This document shows, piece by piece, positions 10,253 to 19,794 of a stretch of 64,000 bases of DNA. Under the pieces are notes generated by a model, which did not search any database, was not told the DNA's origin, and worked only from the letters and a program-made list of their open reading frames with translations. Position 1 is the stretch's first letter. Every line of letters starts with the position of its first letter. The position numbers and the translations under genes were made by a program. Source of the stretch: Erigeron canadensis (taxonomy: Eukaryota > Streptophyta > Magnoliopsida > Asterales > Asteraceae); NCBI RefSeq assembly GCF_010389155.1, contig NC_057767.1, forward strand, positions 21,897,723 to 21,961,722. The letters run 5' to 3'.

Positions 10253-11632
10253 ACATATTTTGACCGCTAGCTAGCTAGCATCTAATTTCTAGTTTGGTTA
10301 GTAGTATTTAAAAAAAAAAATTGTGTCCCTAAAAATTTCTTTAGCCAAGGGCTGTAATTCGTATTTTTCAAAAATTTAAGTAGCGCCTACTAGTGTTGTG
10401 AGATAAATACATAGATGATTCACATGATGTGCGTATAGTTTCAAATTTTTATTTGATCTCTAACAAAAAAAAATTCATCATTGTAATACAACATGCGTAG
10501 ATCAAATTAAGCTTAGTAGAGAGACCATACATTGGCCAGTACTATAGCCCCAATCATGGCTACTAGTAAAGACTAGGAATAAAAACCATACGGAATAGTA
10601 GGTATATTTAAAGTAAATTGCCCAATGTTTAGTTTAAAAAGCTAGTTTGAAAGGAATGTATCGCTTTCGAGCCTGTTAGTTTCTCTTAGTGGGTGAAGAT
10701 GTTTGTAGTATTCTACCTAAAAAGGTCGAATAATTAAAATAAATTTGTTGTATGTAGGATGCCACGTTTTAGTTTGAAGATATATACGCCAGAAAACTTA
10801 TTTTTCAATGAGCATCCACTTTCTGAAAGAAGTTAAAGGAAACTTATTTTTCAATGAGCATCAATTTTTTGGAAGAAATTAGAAATAATTATAAAATAAT
10901 AGGACTTAATTTATTTTTGGAAATGAAACCAAGTAACTTATATCTAAGGGTGCATTAACAAAACCTTTTATTTTTCTAAAAATCCTTGTTTTGTATGTTT
11001 GATCAATGATAATGCAAACCCTTATATTTCAACACGTTTGCTTATAACGTATCGAGGCGGTTTCGTTAAAAAATTATGTACGATCACGGTCTGACCGGCC
11101 ATTCTAAAATCAATGTTAATCACATGGATGGGTTTCTGTAATGAACATGCATATATACAAACTGTCCATTATTGTATGTTTCAAATGACAAATACACGTT
11201 TACCAAATTGTGAAAGCTCTAAACTAAAATTGAAAAAATAAATAATACTGGTTTGCTAAGAGGAGTATATATAAGTTAAAGTAATATTGTGTACTTCAAA
11301 CCCCACAATCTATTAGCTAGCTAGGAGAACCATTTTGAGGGACTATTAAGAAAAAAAATGTCATGACTTTACTTTCTAAGTTTCATAGTAAATGTTTGTT
11401 AATTTTTGGAAAAGTTATAGAGATTGAAAATATAGTGCATAAATGATAATTTTATTGTAAAAATATATATGCTTCAAAATAAAAGAACAAATATATCTCT
11501 TGTGATTATAATTAAAAAAGGAGGATTTATTACCTCATAGTAATAGGTTTTTGGAACCAAAGTTGCTTGAGAGTGGATAATTAGCACAACCAAAAACCCG
11601 ACAACATGCAAAGCCAGCATAGCCTTCTTCAT
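5701..11632 (-). CDS. Laccase (plant multicopper oxidase), 5' part: exons 1 and 2 only
   Basis: Plant laccases are secreted multicopper oxidases that oxidise monolignols and other phenolics in the cell wall. Two exons are visible on the minus strand, joined in phase 0. Exon 1 gives 33 codons: Met-Lys-Lys, a hydrophobic signal peptide ending near Ser-Gln-Ala, then the start of the mature protein. Exon 2 is 152 bases and encodes the first cupredoxin strand region, with TRLCKNKTILTVNGEFPGPT and an ITIHW end. Exon 2 stops after TG of the Trp codon of the copper-binding HWHG motif, a boundary found in many plant laccases, and 152 bases is a usual laccase exon 2 length. The first intron is 5.7 kb, far longer than typical. 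Exon 3 is not found between 1 and 5700, so the gene continues beyond the left edge or is truncated. I cannot assign a numbered LAC symbol. Confidence 0.85.
6127..6314. mobile_element. MITE copy 1 inside a TA microsatellite (Micron-like)
   Basis: The two ends are inverted copies of about 60 bases: gggatgagaatataaggctg...taagcttaggtgtggaac on the left and gttccacacctaagctta...ccttatattc..ttttccc on the right. Runs of (TA)n flank both sides. This resembles rice Micron MITEs, which target TA microsatellites. It lies in laccase intron 1. Confidence 0.65.
6339..6532. mobile_element. MITE copy 2 inside the same TA microsatellite
   Basis: This is a second copy in the same orientation, 24 bases of (TA)n after the first, with the same inverted ends and a diverged centre. 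An extra (TA)4 interrupts its left end (gagaatatatatataaggctg). Tandem arrangement suggests either two insertions into one microsatellite or a duplication through the TA runs. Confidence 0.65.
6772..6822. repeat. (CA)n microsatellite
   Basis: About 25 CA units lie in laccase intron 1, in a C/T-rich stretch. On the antisense strand they read as (TG)n. The poly-His/Thr and poly-Cys/Val reading frames across it are repeat artefacts. Confidence 0.95.
7426..7598. repeat. Repeated CCAAT palindromes with CCGGAGTAA spacers
   Basis: The perfect 18-base palindrome CCAATCAAGCTTGATTGG occurs at 7426-7443 and 7511-7528 and as a variant at 7581-7598. Each of the first two is followed by ggcttgaccaatca..tatgattg and then copies of caccggagtaat. 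Units are about 85 and 70 bases apart. Each palindrome contains inverted CCAAT boxes and could form hairpins. Confidence 0.75.
8035..9087 (-). mobile_element. Candidate Helitron on the minus strand
   Basis: On the minus strand the 3' end shows an imperfect hairpin (CCGGCGATGCATTGCGCTGG), then TACTTTCTAA before T, which matches the canonical CTRR end and the A/T insertion site. The best 5' end is A/TCTATATCTATATTTCC at 9087. No helicase gene is present. A CACTA-like MITE is nested at 8286-8592. The 5' boundary is a guess based on motif only. Confidence 0.4.
8286..8592. mobile_element. 307-bp CACTA-type MITE
   Basis: The element begins CACTACAAGAAAAATGTC and ends GACATTTTTCTTGTAATG, inverted copies of each other and the standard En/Spm (CACTA) termini. 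It is flanked by the 3-bp duplication ATT (8283-8285 and 8593-8595). Inside are many copies of ggtcactaa and its complement, the subterminal repeats expected as transposase-binding sites. There is no coding capacity. Confidence 0.85.
10220..10249. repeat. (TA)n microsatellite
   Basis: About 15 TA units lie in laccase intron 1. Confidence 0.95.
10794..10862. repeat. 23-base direct repeat
   Basis: The word aaacttatttttcaatgagc (plus atc) at 10794-10816 is repeated exactly at 10840-10862, with related flanking words (ttctgaaagaagtta / ttttggaagaaatta), giving a period of 46 bases. Confidence 0.7.
11534..11632 (-). CDS. Laccase exon 1 (signal peptide)
   Basis: The ATG (11632-11630) opens 33 codons with two lysines, then a leucine/valine-rich core typical of a secretory signal, cleavage likely after Ser-Gln-Ala. 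The exon ends ...TAC TAT GAG followed by GTAATA, a good donor. The reading frame joins exon 2 without a shift. The ORF is too short to stand out alone; the linked exon 2 and the upstream TATA box support it. Confidence 0.8.
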
Positions 11633-11765
11633 ATTTGTACAAAACTTTATGTATTCAAGGTGCTATTTAGAGATATCGTAGTTTCTTTAAACTGATAATA
11701 AAGTGTGTTTTGTTTTCCAAAATCAAACTTTCATGTAATGGTGTTAAAGTCCCGAACGGTATACA

Positions 11766-11774
11766 TATTTATAG
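11766..11774 (-). promoter_or_regulatory. TATA box of the laccase
   Basis: Minus-strand CTATAAATA lies about 135 bases upstream of the laccase ATG. A start site about 30 bases downstream would leave a leader of about 100 bases. Position and sequence fit a plant class II core promoter; the start site itself is inferred. Confidence 0.6.
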
Positions 11775-12039
11775 CTGGTGCGAGGGTGCTTATTTGTCCT
11801 CGAGTTTGAAATGTCATTGTACGTGCTTTTTGAAATACTTTTTCATTTAGTTAGCTAGAAAACTATCTTACAAGGCTCATATTGATTGAAAGCTGATATT
11901 TACATCACAAAATTTAACGAATACCACAACTAGCATCACATATTTAATGATATCTTAAAGCATTTTGTCTATTTTTTTTAAAGAAAAGATGATTTGAACT
12001 ACCCAGAATATCTCTATTCTTTATTCACTAATTTAAACA

Positions 12040-13356
12040 TCTCTACATAAGAGGCAGTTTGATTCGTAAAATGTTTTTAATGGAATTGAAATCTGTAAAA
12101 GGAATTGGAATTTGAAGTAATTAGAATTTGAAAATTTTAATAATTGTCTTGTGTTTGGTTGACAGAATTCGATAAAATTCAACTAAAGGAATTCGAATAT
12201 ATATTATGTCAAATGACAAAATTAACCTTTATTATACTTTTATTTTATTTTATTAAAATAACATATTATTTATACATAATAATAAAAATAAAAATAACAA
12301 TAATAATAATAAAAAAATAATAATATTCATAATAATACTATACGCATAGATTTAAATCATTTAATTTAACACAAAGGACACACAAAAGTCAAAATCATAT
12401 TCACCAAACCCCATCGGCCATCACAATCGTCTTTTCCGACGGCTCAATTCACCATATTTAAAACTCCCATATTCATGTCTCTGAACTCTGATAGCTTTAT
12501 TAATAGGGATCTAACACATTTACACACACACAAAACACACAACATCTGGCCAACGACCGTGGCTGTAGTAATCAACGACGGTGGTGATTATTACTCTAGT
12601 AAGTAGCGACGGTGGTGTCTACTGTTACTTCGGTAAGCACAGTGTTTGGCTACTGTTACTTCGATTTGATGATTATTAATCCGCTAAGCAACATGCATAC
12701 GTGGTGGTTGTTATTCCGATAAGCTACTTTTATTCCATTTCTTCAGTATGGAGAAGAAAAGATGGGAGATTAGGCTAAATAAGTAATTTTTTGTTTAATT
12801 ATAGAGGAGGGTGTTTTTTTTTGTCAAAATAGTTGAATTCCATTGGAATTTAATATATTCTATCACTATATGGAAGGAATTTCAAATTCAATGATTTAAG
12901 GAATTGGATGGAAAGTTATAGATTCCAATTTCATCATTTGTGTGAACCAAACATGGTTAGGAATGGAATTCAAATTCTAATTCCTAAGAATTCCAATGAA
13001 TTCTGTGAACCAAACACCCCCTAATATACCTATAATAACCTTAAATACCACTCATTTTTCTCTCCTCAAATCTCAACCACTTATTTTTTTTCTTTCTCAT
13101 CCATAAATCATTTTATTCCTCTAATTCATTCAAAACCTTTTATCTTAAAAACCGTATATCGATAAATTATAAAAATTGTATGGGTGTTCTTAAAATTTCA
13201 TGCTCTTTCATTAGAGATGTCATTCGATATATTTTCGACGAATTTTTAAATCCGATGGCGGAGCCTGTACGACTAAGGCATTTGACTATCGTACTTTATG
13301 ACTAGACCTATCACCCCCACCATCTCACCGCCACAATGCGCGGACACTATCTCTCT
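12040..13356 (+). mobile_element. Helitron-like element, copy 2, split by a Harbinger MITE
   Basis: The left end A/TCTCTACATAA (12040-12050) continues after the nested MITE with tatacctataataacc, matching the 5' end of the copy at 63320-63677. The right 290 bases match copy 1 (4612-5266) throughout, including the region around gatgtcattcgatata and the terminal hairpin. It ends CTCTCT before T at 13356. No coding capacity. Confidence 0.6.
12051..13021. mobile_element. PIF/Harbinger-type MITE, 971 bp
   Basis: The left end gaggcagtttgattcgtaaa and the reverse complement of the right end (ggggg-tgtttggttcacag) are diverged inverted repeats. The flanks are TAA on both sides (12048-12050, 13022-13024), the 3-bp duplication typical of PIF/Harbinger. 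The outer regions are built of repeated ggaattc/gaatt words. The centre has gacggtggt/tgttacttcggtaag repeats and an (ATA)n-rich stretch. No transposase. Confidence 0.65.
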
Positions 13357-13371
13357 TTAATATAATATAAA

Positions 13372-13575
13372 GAGTGATCGACACAAATCGTCCTTGTGGT
13401 TTGCCAAAAAAGTCTAGTTTCGTCCTTTAAATTTAAAACTGTCTAAGACAATCCTTTATAGATAGCAAATGATCACGTTTCATACTTTTCGAAAATGGAC
13501 GTTAACTCAACTTTGTTAACTTCCTCACGTGCTTTCCATGTAAGGATAGTACAGTCATTTTCAAAGTTAAAGGAC
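13372..13575 (+). repeat. Left terminal inverted repeat of the Mutator-like element
   Basis: It pairs with 26761-26964 in inverse orientation, with scattered substitutions and no large gap, from gagtgatcgac inward to a ttcaaag.taaaggac block. Confidence 0.9.
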
Positions 13576-13649
13576 CAATAGTGATATTTATTTACATTTG
13601 TTTTATTATATTATATGAATATATAAATTCCTTCCATTTCCAGGTCATA

Positions 13650-14598
13650 TGTGAAGTCCCTCACCGATGGTTTAACCCACGAGTGTAAAATACAACAGGT
13701 CAAGTATGCACTAGATGATGATTAGTATTTACGTAAATATAAATGCAAGAATATAAATAAGTAAATACAAGACTTAAGCAATAAATAAGCAAGTTAAATA
13801 CAGGTGGAACACGAAAGTAATTTTCAATGTGTATATTTTATTTATTGATGTATAAACAAAATACAAGGTTGTTGCGGAACCTAGATAATACCAAAGTAAG
13901 TATCTAAACAACCTTATGAATTACAAGTGATCTATACTTGCTAAATAATCTCCTTGATCGAAACACTTAAAGTTGTGAAATATAACTGTTTAGATCGAGA
14001 GTATTTAGGCAAGTTCACCAAATTGCAAAAGTTATTTGAAAGAAGGAAATGACTTGGTATTTATAGACAAAAGAATCTCTACAGTGATTATTTTGTCGTA
14101 CAAATGTGGTTGGGAGCATTTAAGGAACTTAGGTATTTTCTTTAAATGCAATACCAAAAGTACAAGGATAAAGTCACATTGATAGTGACTTGTCACCTTT
14201 TAGCCAACCACCTTTACACGCGTGTATAACCTTTACAAGGGACAAAAGAGATATCCGGGTAAAAGCGTGTAAAGGCATAAAGTCAATTCCTCGTAATCAG
14301 TGTTCAGACTTGTAAGGTCTAGAATACTGACAAGGACTCTAGTTGTTGATCTGGTAAGTCTGCCAGTGGGCTCCGCCACATGTCAGTCTTCTTCTTCAAA
14401 CTTCAGACTTTGTCTTCAGTGAGAATGTTCTTCAACAGAGTAGATCTGGACTGGAGTGAAGTTCAATAAGCAAATCTGGAAGACTCCAGATTTCCTGTAC
14501 AAGTAAACGCTTACTGGACGACCATAATTTCTGGACAAATCTTCAGGATTGCTCCAGTCTTCAAGTCTGGAGCTAGTCCAGTAAAACTGGACCTAACA
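13650..14598 (-). repeat. 3' LTR of element A
   Basis: 949 bases, TGTGAAGTCCC...GACCTAACA on the plus strand. A minus-strand TATA box CTATAAATA lies at 14058-14066. The U3 end (14330-14598) is dense in short imperfect palindromes built on the word CCAG/CTGG, for example GTCCAGTAAAACTGGAC. Confidence 0.92.
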
Positions 14599-14611
14599 AA
14601 TTCCCCTATTT
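14599..14611 (-). promoter_or_regulatory. Polypurine tract of element A
   Basis: Minus-strand AAATAGGGGAATT directly before the 3' LTR is the plus-strand primer site; the same core recurs in elements C and B. Confidence 0.8.
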
Positions 14612-14834
14612 GTTTAGAAATTATGCAAGGTTTTTCAAGCTTCTATCTATACAATTATATGCTTGAAGAACACTTGAAAAAATTAACTAAGTCTAAATTT
14701 TGTTACTGGAAAACACCTTATAGATCATAAGTGTTTTCAGTTTCATTTTTTCATTCTATCTTAGACTTAATCTGATTATATACTTGTGAAAATAAATTGC
14801 AACATTAATGACATTACATCTTTTGCAATAAGTT

Positions 14835-14837
<3 letters not shown>

Positions 14838-14885
<48 letters not shown>
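14838..14885. repeat. (TA)n microsatellite near the 3' end of element A
   Basis: About 24 TA units lie between the extra ORF's last codon and the polypurine tract, in what would be its 3' untranslated region. Confidence 0.95.
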
Positions 14886-14888
<3 letters not shown>

Positions 14889-14927
14889 TGATATTTACAT
14901 ACAACAAGTACATGAAAAAATAAAGAG

Positions 14928-17900
14928 TCAGGCTTGTCTCTTCGGAGCACTTCCACTAGCTTCTTCAGTAGCCTTCCTCTTAAAACCTGGAGAGTCTTCT
15001 GGTTTCCTCATTCCCAGAGTGACTTCCATCATCATAATCCTGCTATGCTCCTTCTCAATCCTTTTCATAAAATACCTCACATCAACAGAAATAAGCTGAG
15101 GATTTTCTTTGAAGTACAAGCCAATATCTCTGAGTTCAGACCACCCAAATGCCCTCACTGACGTACTTCTTCTTTCATCAGTGAAGTTTACTTCCCTTGT
15201 CAGTTTTACATAAAATTTTGAATGGGCTTCATGGTCTGTGGCCAATTTAATCTCTGCAGCAATAATTTTCCTGGCATCAGCTCTACAGTGCATTCTCTCA
15301 TTATATTTCTGTCTTACTTTTGCCAGTCTTACTTCTTCTTCAATCTCTTTGGAGATGCCTTGTGAATTTGCAACTCTTTGCAATTATGTCTTGCTTATGC
15401 TCCTGGACACATCCAGAGGAATGAAGTTACTCAGATCAACATCTCTCTCTGCCTTTGTTCTCCTGGGTGGCTTGGGTACACCTTTCATCTTTTTCCTATA
15501 TTCATTTTCTAAGGCAAGAACATTCTTCTTTGCTTTTCTCTAGAGCTCAACCAACTCATCTTTCCTGGCAGCAATCAACTCCAGTACACTAACCTCATAA
15601 GTTTCAGCATCATACATCTGCTCATCTTGGGCGTATACTGAACGAAGACGAACATCATCCATCACTTCCAGACATTTAATGACTCTGGGATCATTCTTCA
15701 TGTATCTATACACATCAATGTGCACACTAAGACGGCCAGCATTGAAAGTATCCAGTGTTCCCCTTTGTGCCATATCCATCTTATGCGCTTCCCAATCATT
15801 CTTCAGATTTTGCTTCCAGATGTCAATTAATATGCACTCCTGCTGAAGTTTCCTTGATCTTTCTTCATCAGCATTAGGCAAGGAGGCAATAATATCTGTA
15901 TCTTCACCTTCTTCAGTTTCTTCACCAGTAATGACATGAGACCTTCTTTGCTTTTTAAATGTAGCCAAATCTGGGAAGTCCTCAAACTGAGGTTCTGACT
16001 CACCAGCTTCAATACTGGCATCATCTTCTTCTTCAACATTCTGCACACTGGCATCAGTACCAGTTGCTTTTTCCACATTAACCTGAGCAATGGCTTCAGT
16101 GCCAAGTGTTCTCTGAGCCATTTCTACTTTTGCCTTGGTAATTTTTTTTAACATTCTGGTTAAAATCATCAGCACCAGCCTTCAAACTGCTTTCCCCCTT
16201 GGAATGACCACTAGTCCCAAACTTGAGGGCATTCCACGCATCCTCCAGTTTGTTTCTATTAGAGGACCCAAAAGTTTTGCATTCAAGGGTCATGATAGCC
16301 ACGGATGTTTTCAACTGCTCAAAATCTCTTTTAAGAGATTGGACTTCAGAGACCAAGTCCTTTGGCATTTCATCTTTTATCATCTTCTCCACTTGTGGCA
16401 ACAAACTATCCTGAATGGTCCTCAACACTGACCCAGATATTTCTTCAGTAATTTCCTTTAGCATGTCAGCTCTTAATTTTCTGGCAACTTCATCACTAAT
16501 GTTGCTGACAACTGAAGTCTGGTTAAGTGTTGGCTTCTTCTCCACATTCTCAACCCTGATAACTAATTTCTGAACTTCATCAGTCAAAGTGGACAAGGGA
16601 CTAGCAACACTTGTCTGAATGGCAGTTTGCACTGATCTGACCAACTTTTCTTCCAAGCCCTAGACTGCCACTTTGATTTTCTCAGAATTGTTATTTGTGG
16701 CTAGTACCAGTTCATCCAGCTTTTCAAAAACTAACTTCTCATTACTAGCAAAGATAAGCATTTCTGACTTCATATTATTTGATAGTGAAGATTTAAGGTC
16801 AGAAACTACCTATGAAGAAGCCTGAAGGGATCTTTCCAGGTCCGCCACCTTAGTTAAAAGGTCTTGGACCTCGGTTGGAAAACTGGTAGAAAGATCACCT
16901 GAAGGAGTTAATCTGGTGGCCTGAGATACTGGAGCTTCAACTCTTGTAATATTTGCATTCTGGTTGACAGTCTCCAGTTCCACCAATGGTTCAGAAATTT
17001 GTTGAATATTTTGTGGGGAAGAGGAAAAAGAAGTATTCTGTGGATTTATTAGAGGTGGTGGTGTTTGTGTTGATGATTCTGGTGGTATTTGATTTTCAGT
17101 TTGTACTGGAGAAGATGGTGGTGGTGAAACTGTTGCATTTAATTCTTCAACAACTGTACTGATCATATGACTGGGAGATCTTTCAGTATTTAAGTCATCA
17201 TCACGAAGGAAATCCATATCTTCGTCAAAGTCTTGATCAGAAATGGGAGACTCCATTTCAAAATCTGGCATTCCTTCTGCCAGTTGTTCACCTACACTTC
17301 TATTCAAATCAATCTGGGCTTCCTGCCCTTTAACATTCACCCGCACTTGTTCAACATCTTCATTTACTTGTGGCTCAACCTGCTCCACAATTAAAGATCC
17401 ATCCAAATCCATAATGTCACCAACCGTAGAATGTGGGACTGGAATCACTAGAGGTGAGGCTCCAGTGACACCAGTCCGTGAAAGAGTTGTGTCAGAAATT
17501 TGGCTTTCAATATTTAGTGTAGACACAGACTCTATCAAAGGTTGGGATGACCTTTCAGATACTTCACCACTCTCCCTAACAGAAGTTTCGAGAGTGGTTG
17601 CTTGCAAGTTTTCCCTTATGACATCTCCAGATTTCTGTTGGGAGGAATCTGGATGGTTGGCTTCGGTACTACTGGGAATGACCAAATTTCCCCTTCTCCT
17701 AAGTCATCTGGGTCCAGTTCTTGGTCTAGAGGAGGTGGTTGATGGAATAGAAAGAGAAGACTGCTCTGGGTTAGGAACCTCCTGGGTTTCTGGAGGAACC
17801 ATTTCAGCAGTGAGGACTCCAGAGGGTCCCTCATTGTTTTGAGGCCCGCCTGAAGCCTCTTCTGTGCCAGCTGGTATTGCTGCGACAGTTTGTTCATTAG

Positions 17901-18816
17901 CAATATTTTCATGATAATTCTCAACAACTTCCCTTCTAAAATTGTTCAACATAGCCTCAGGAATATCAACCTCCAGATTATGTGAAACCAAATGGTTTAG
18001 ATCTCCTATATACTCAGCCATTGAAAAATGGCTCGAATTATTATCATAACCCTCACCCAGTTCTCTCTTGAAAATGATAGACAAAAATCTAATAAATGGG
18101 GCATTTTCTTTTCTTTTATGTGTCCTCAGTCTATCAGCTAAATCATTGAACAAAATTTGGGCGAAATCAACCCTTAACCTATACCATAAACAATAAGCAA
18201 TCAATAACTGGGTTTGATTAATCTGGTCTAATCCTCCAGACCCACTTCCTACACATGAAACAATATGAGTGAAGAAATATCTCCATGAGTCAGACAACCT
18301 ACTCATATATATAGTACCTTTTCTCCTTAGAGCACCATGCTCATCAACAATATCTGTGTGTCCCATCTCCCGACACACTTGCTTGTGATTCACTCCAGTT
18401 GGAAGTTGAAGTGGCAACTCATTCAGTGGCAAATAATTCAATTCAAGCACCGTTCTGAATGAATCGATTGTTAAAGTCAGAGGAACGCTTCCCCTTTTTA
18501 GAGTATAATGGATGGTGGCATCATCACCAGCCTGGAAATGAGTGGTGAACCAGAACTCACAGACATAACCATGATACATTTTGTCAGGATTCATGGTTAG
18601 AGCTCCATAAAGACAAGAACTGAGAAAGAATACATTAAGTCGGCCAATGATCGATTGAGGGTCATGAGTTCCGGCCAACTTTGCCATCCAATTATGCATA
18701 TTAATTCTCATTTTGTCAGTGTCGATGATAATGCCAGGGGCTTGTTCAACACGTTCAGGAGGATTGTATGCATTTGTTAAGAGATTTCTTTCTGTGCTTG
18801 CTTGTCTAGGAGCCAT
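14928..18816 (-). pseudogene. Element A extra 3' ORF (about 1,296 codons, broken)
   Basis: This is a sense-strand gene after pol, function unknown. The first 370 codons (18816-17704) are open: MAPRQ start, then a conserved domain with NPDKMYHGYVCEFWFT, then GGLDQINQTQ...AYCLW...VDFAQILFNDL. The same frame runs on after a TGA through an acidic Ser/Pro/Glu-rich stretch (17685-16810), two TAG codons, and coiled coil (16656-16096). One frameshift near 16140 leads to the final part (16175-15540, 15383-14928) with KNDPRV and a basic end KRKATEEASGSAPKRQA. There is no signal peptide or membrane segment, so it is not an envelope-like protein. Its homologues are in B, C and D. Antisense frames here are shadows. 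Confidence 0.7.
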
Positions 18817-19794
18817 TTTTGTATATTGAAATTGGATGTGAAAGTGAAAGAAATTTAGGGTTTTGAAGAAAAATGAAGAATTTATGAGGAATTGATGATA
18901 GGAATTTGCAATAAATAAGAAAGAGATTGATGATTGAAATTGAAGGAAGAAGTAAATGAAGGAATTGTAAGATTTTGGGAGTTAAGATTTTCGAAGTAAA
19001 TGTGAAAAGTGAGAGTATTGGAGTATTTATAGATGAGAGAGAAATTAACCATTGGATTTCAAAAGGTTATTTTGAATTTATACAAAACAGTTTTTCATTG
19101 GCTTTTGAGATTCGCATTAAATTCACCCATCAATAGTGACATTTGACAGCCCACAAAACTCATTTTTTAACTTTTTATCTTCCCAAGGTAACAAACCATC
19201 ATTTTATTTGAATAATATCTATGCCACGTAGGATAAAGATAGTTTCCCACTAAAAAAATGTTGCTTACGTGGCATCACAAAGACCAAGTACTAAAGTTGT
19301 TATGAGTCACGAACCATGACTCAATTCAATGCATCTGGAGGATGACTAGTCACTCCAGTGTTACTGGTGGATTATTCTAGTAAAATATGCATTGATGGGA
19401 TACTGGAGTCAAAAACCTATAGAGATAGTACACAAAGGCGTTCGATATCTCTACTGGTATTAAGACACTACTAACATTTTCTAAAAAAAAAATTGTTTTA
19501 GTGAAAATTTATTTAAATGACTGGACTCTCACACCAGTAAGAATAGTACACAAAGGCGTTCAATATCCAAACTGGCATACGAGATTCCAGTAAAACAAAT
19601 AAATTCTCACTTTGGTCAATTTAAAAGATAGAAAATTTTGGTCGAGTCCTTTCCGCCTGGAATGGTGATCAGTAAGTCTATAGTGCAAGGATAGTACACA
19701 GAGGCGTTCGATAGCCAAGCTGGCATAGACTTACAAATCTGGAATCAAGAACCCTGTCAGTGTCACAAAGGCGTTCATAACAAAGGTTTCAGAT
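18817..19794 (-). other. Element A spacer between RNase H and extra ORF
   Basis: About 980 bases without a coding frame. It contains four copies of a short motif, cacaaaggcgttcgata, at 19431, 19549, 19697 and 19764 (minus-strand sense GAACGCCTTTGTGTACT). A TATA box and a leader for the extra ORF lie at its downstream end. The motif occurs once in the matching spacer of D in the same sense (50651-50667). Confidence 0.75.
19024..19032 (-). promoter_or_regulatory. TATA box upstream of element A extra ORF
   Basis: Minus-strand CTATAAATA lies about 210 bases before the ATG at 18816. An AAAACCCTAA telo-box lies between them (18855-18864). Comparable TATA boxes precede the same ORF in B and D, so this is probably an internal promoter; transcription is inferred. 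Confidence 0.55.

Larger units (their letters stand above)
5853..11533 (-). other. Laccase intron 1 (5.7 kb), filled with repeats
   Basis: The intron is GTAATA...GGTGGCAG on the minus strand. It contains two MITEs in a TA repeat (6127-6532), a CA microsatellite (6772-6822), CCAAT-palindrome repeats (7426-7598), a candidate Helitron with a CACTA MITE (8035-9087), a TA run (10220-10249) and a 23-base direct repeat (10794-10862). No other exon was found. The 9088-11533 part shows nothing else I can name. Confidence 0.7.

Noticed and set aside
17243..17842. 199-codon plus-strand ORF in element A
   Set aside because: It is antisense to the acidic part of the extra ORF and has no homologue in the same place in B or C.
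14928..18816. Envelope-like gene for the extra ORF
   Set aside because: No signal peptide, transmembrane segment or fusion-like hydrophobic stretch is visible; the protein is acidic and coiled-coil with a basic tail.
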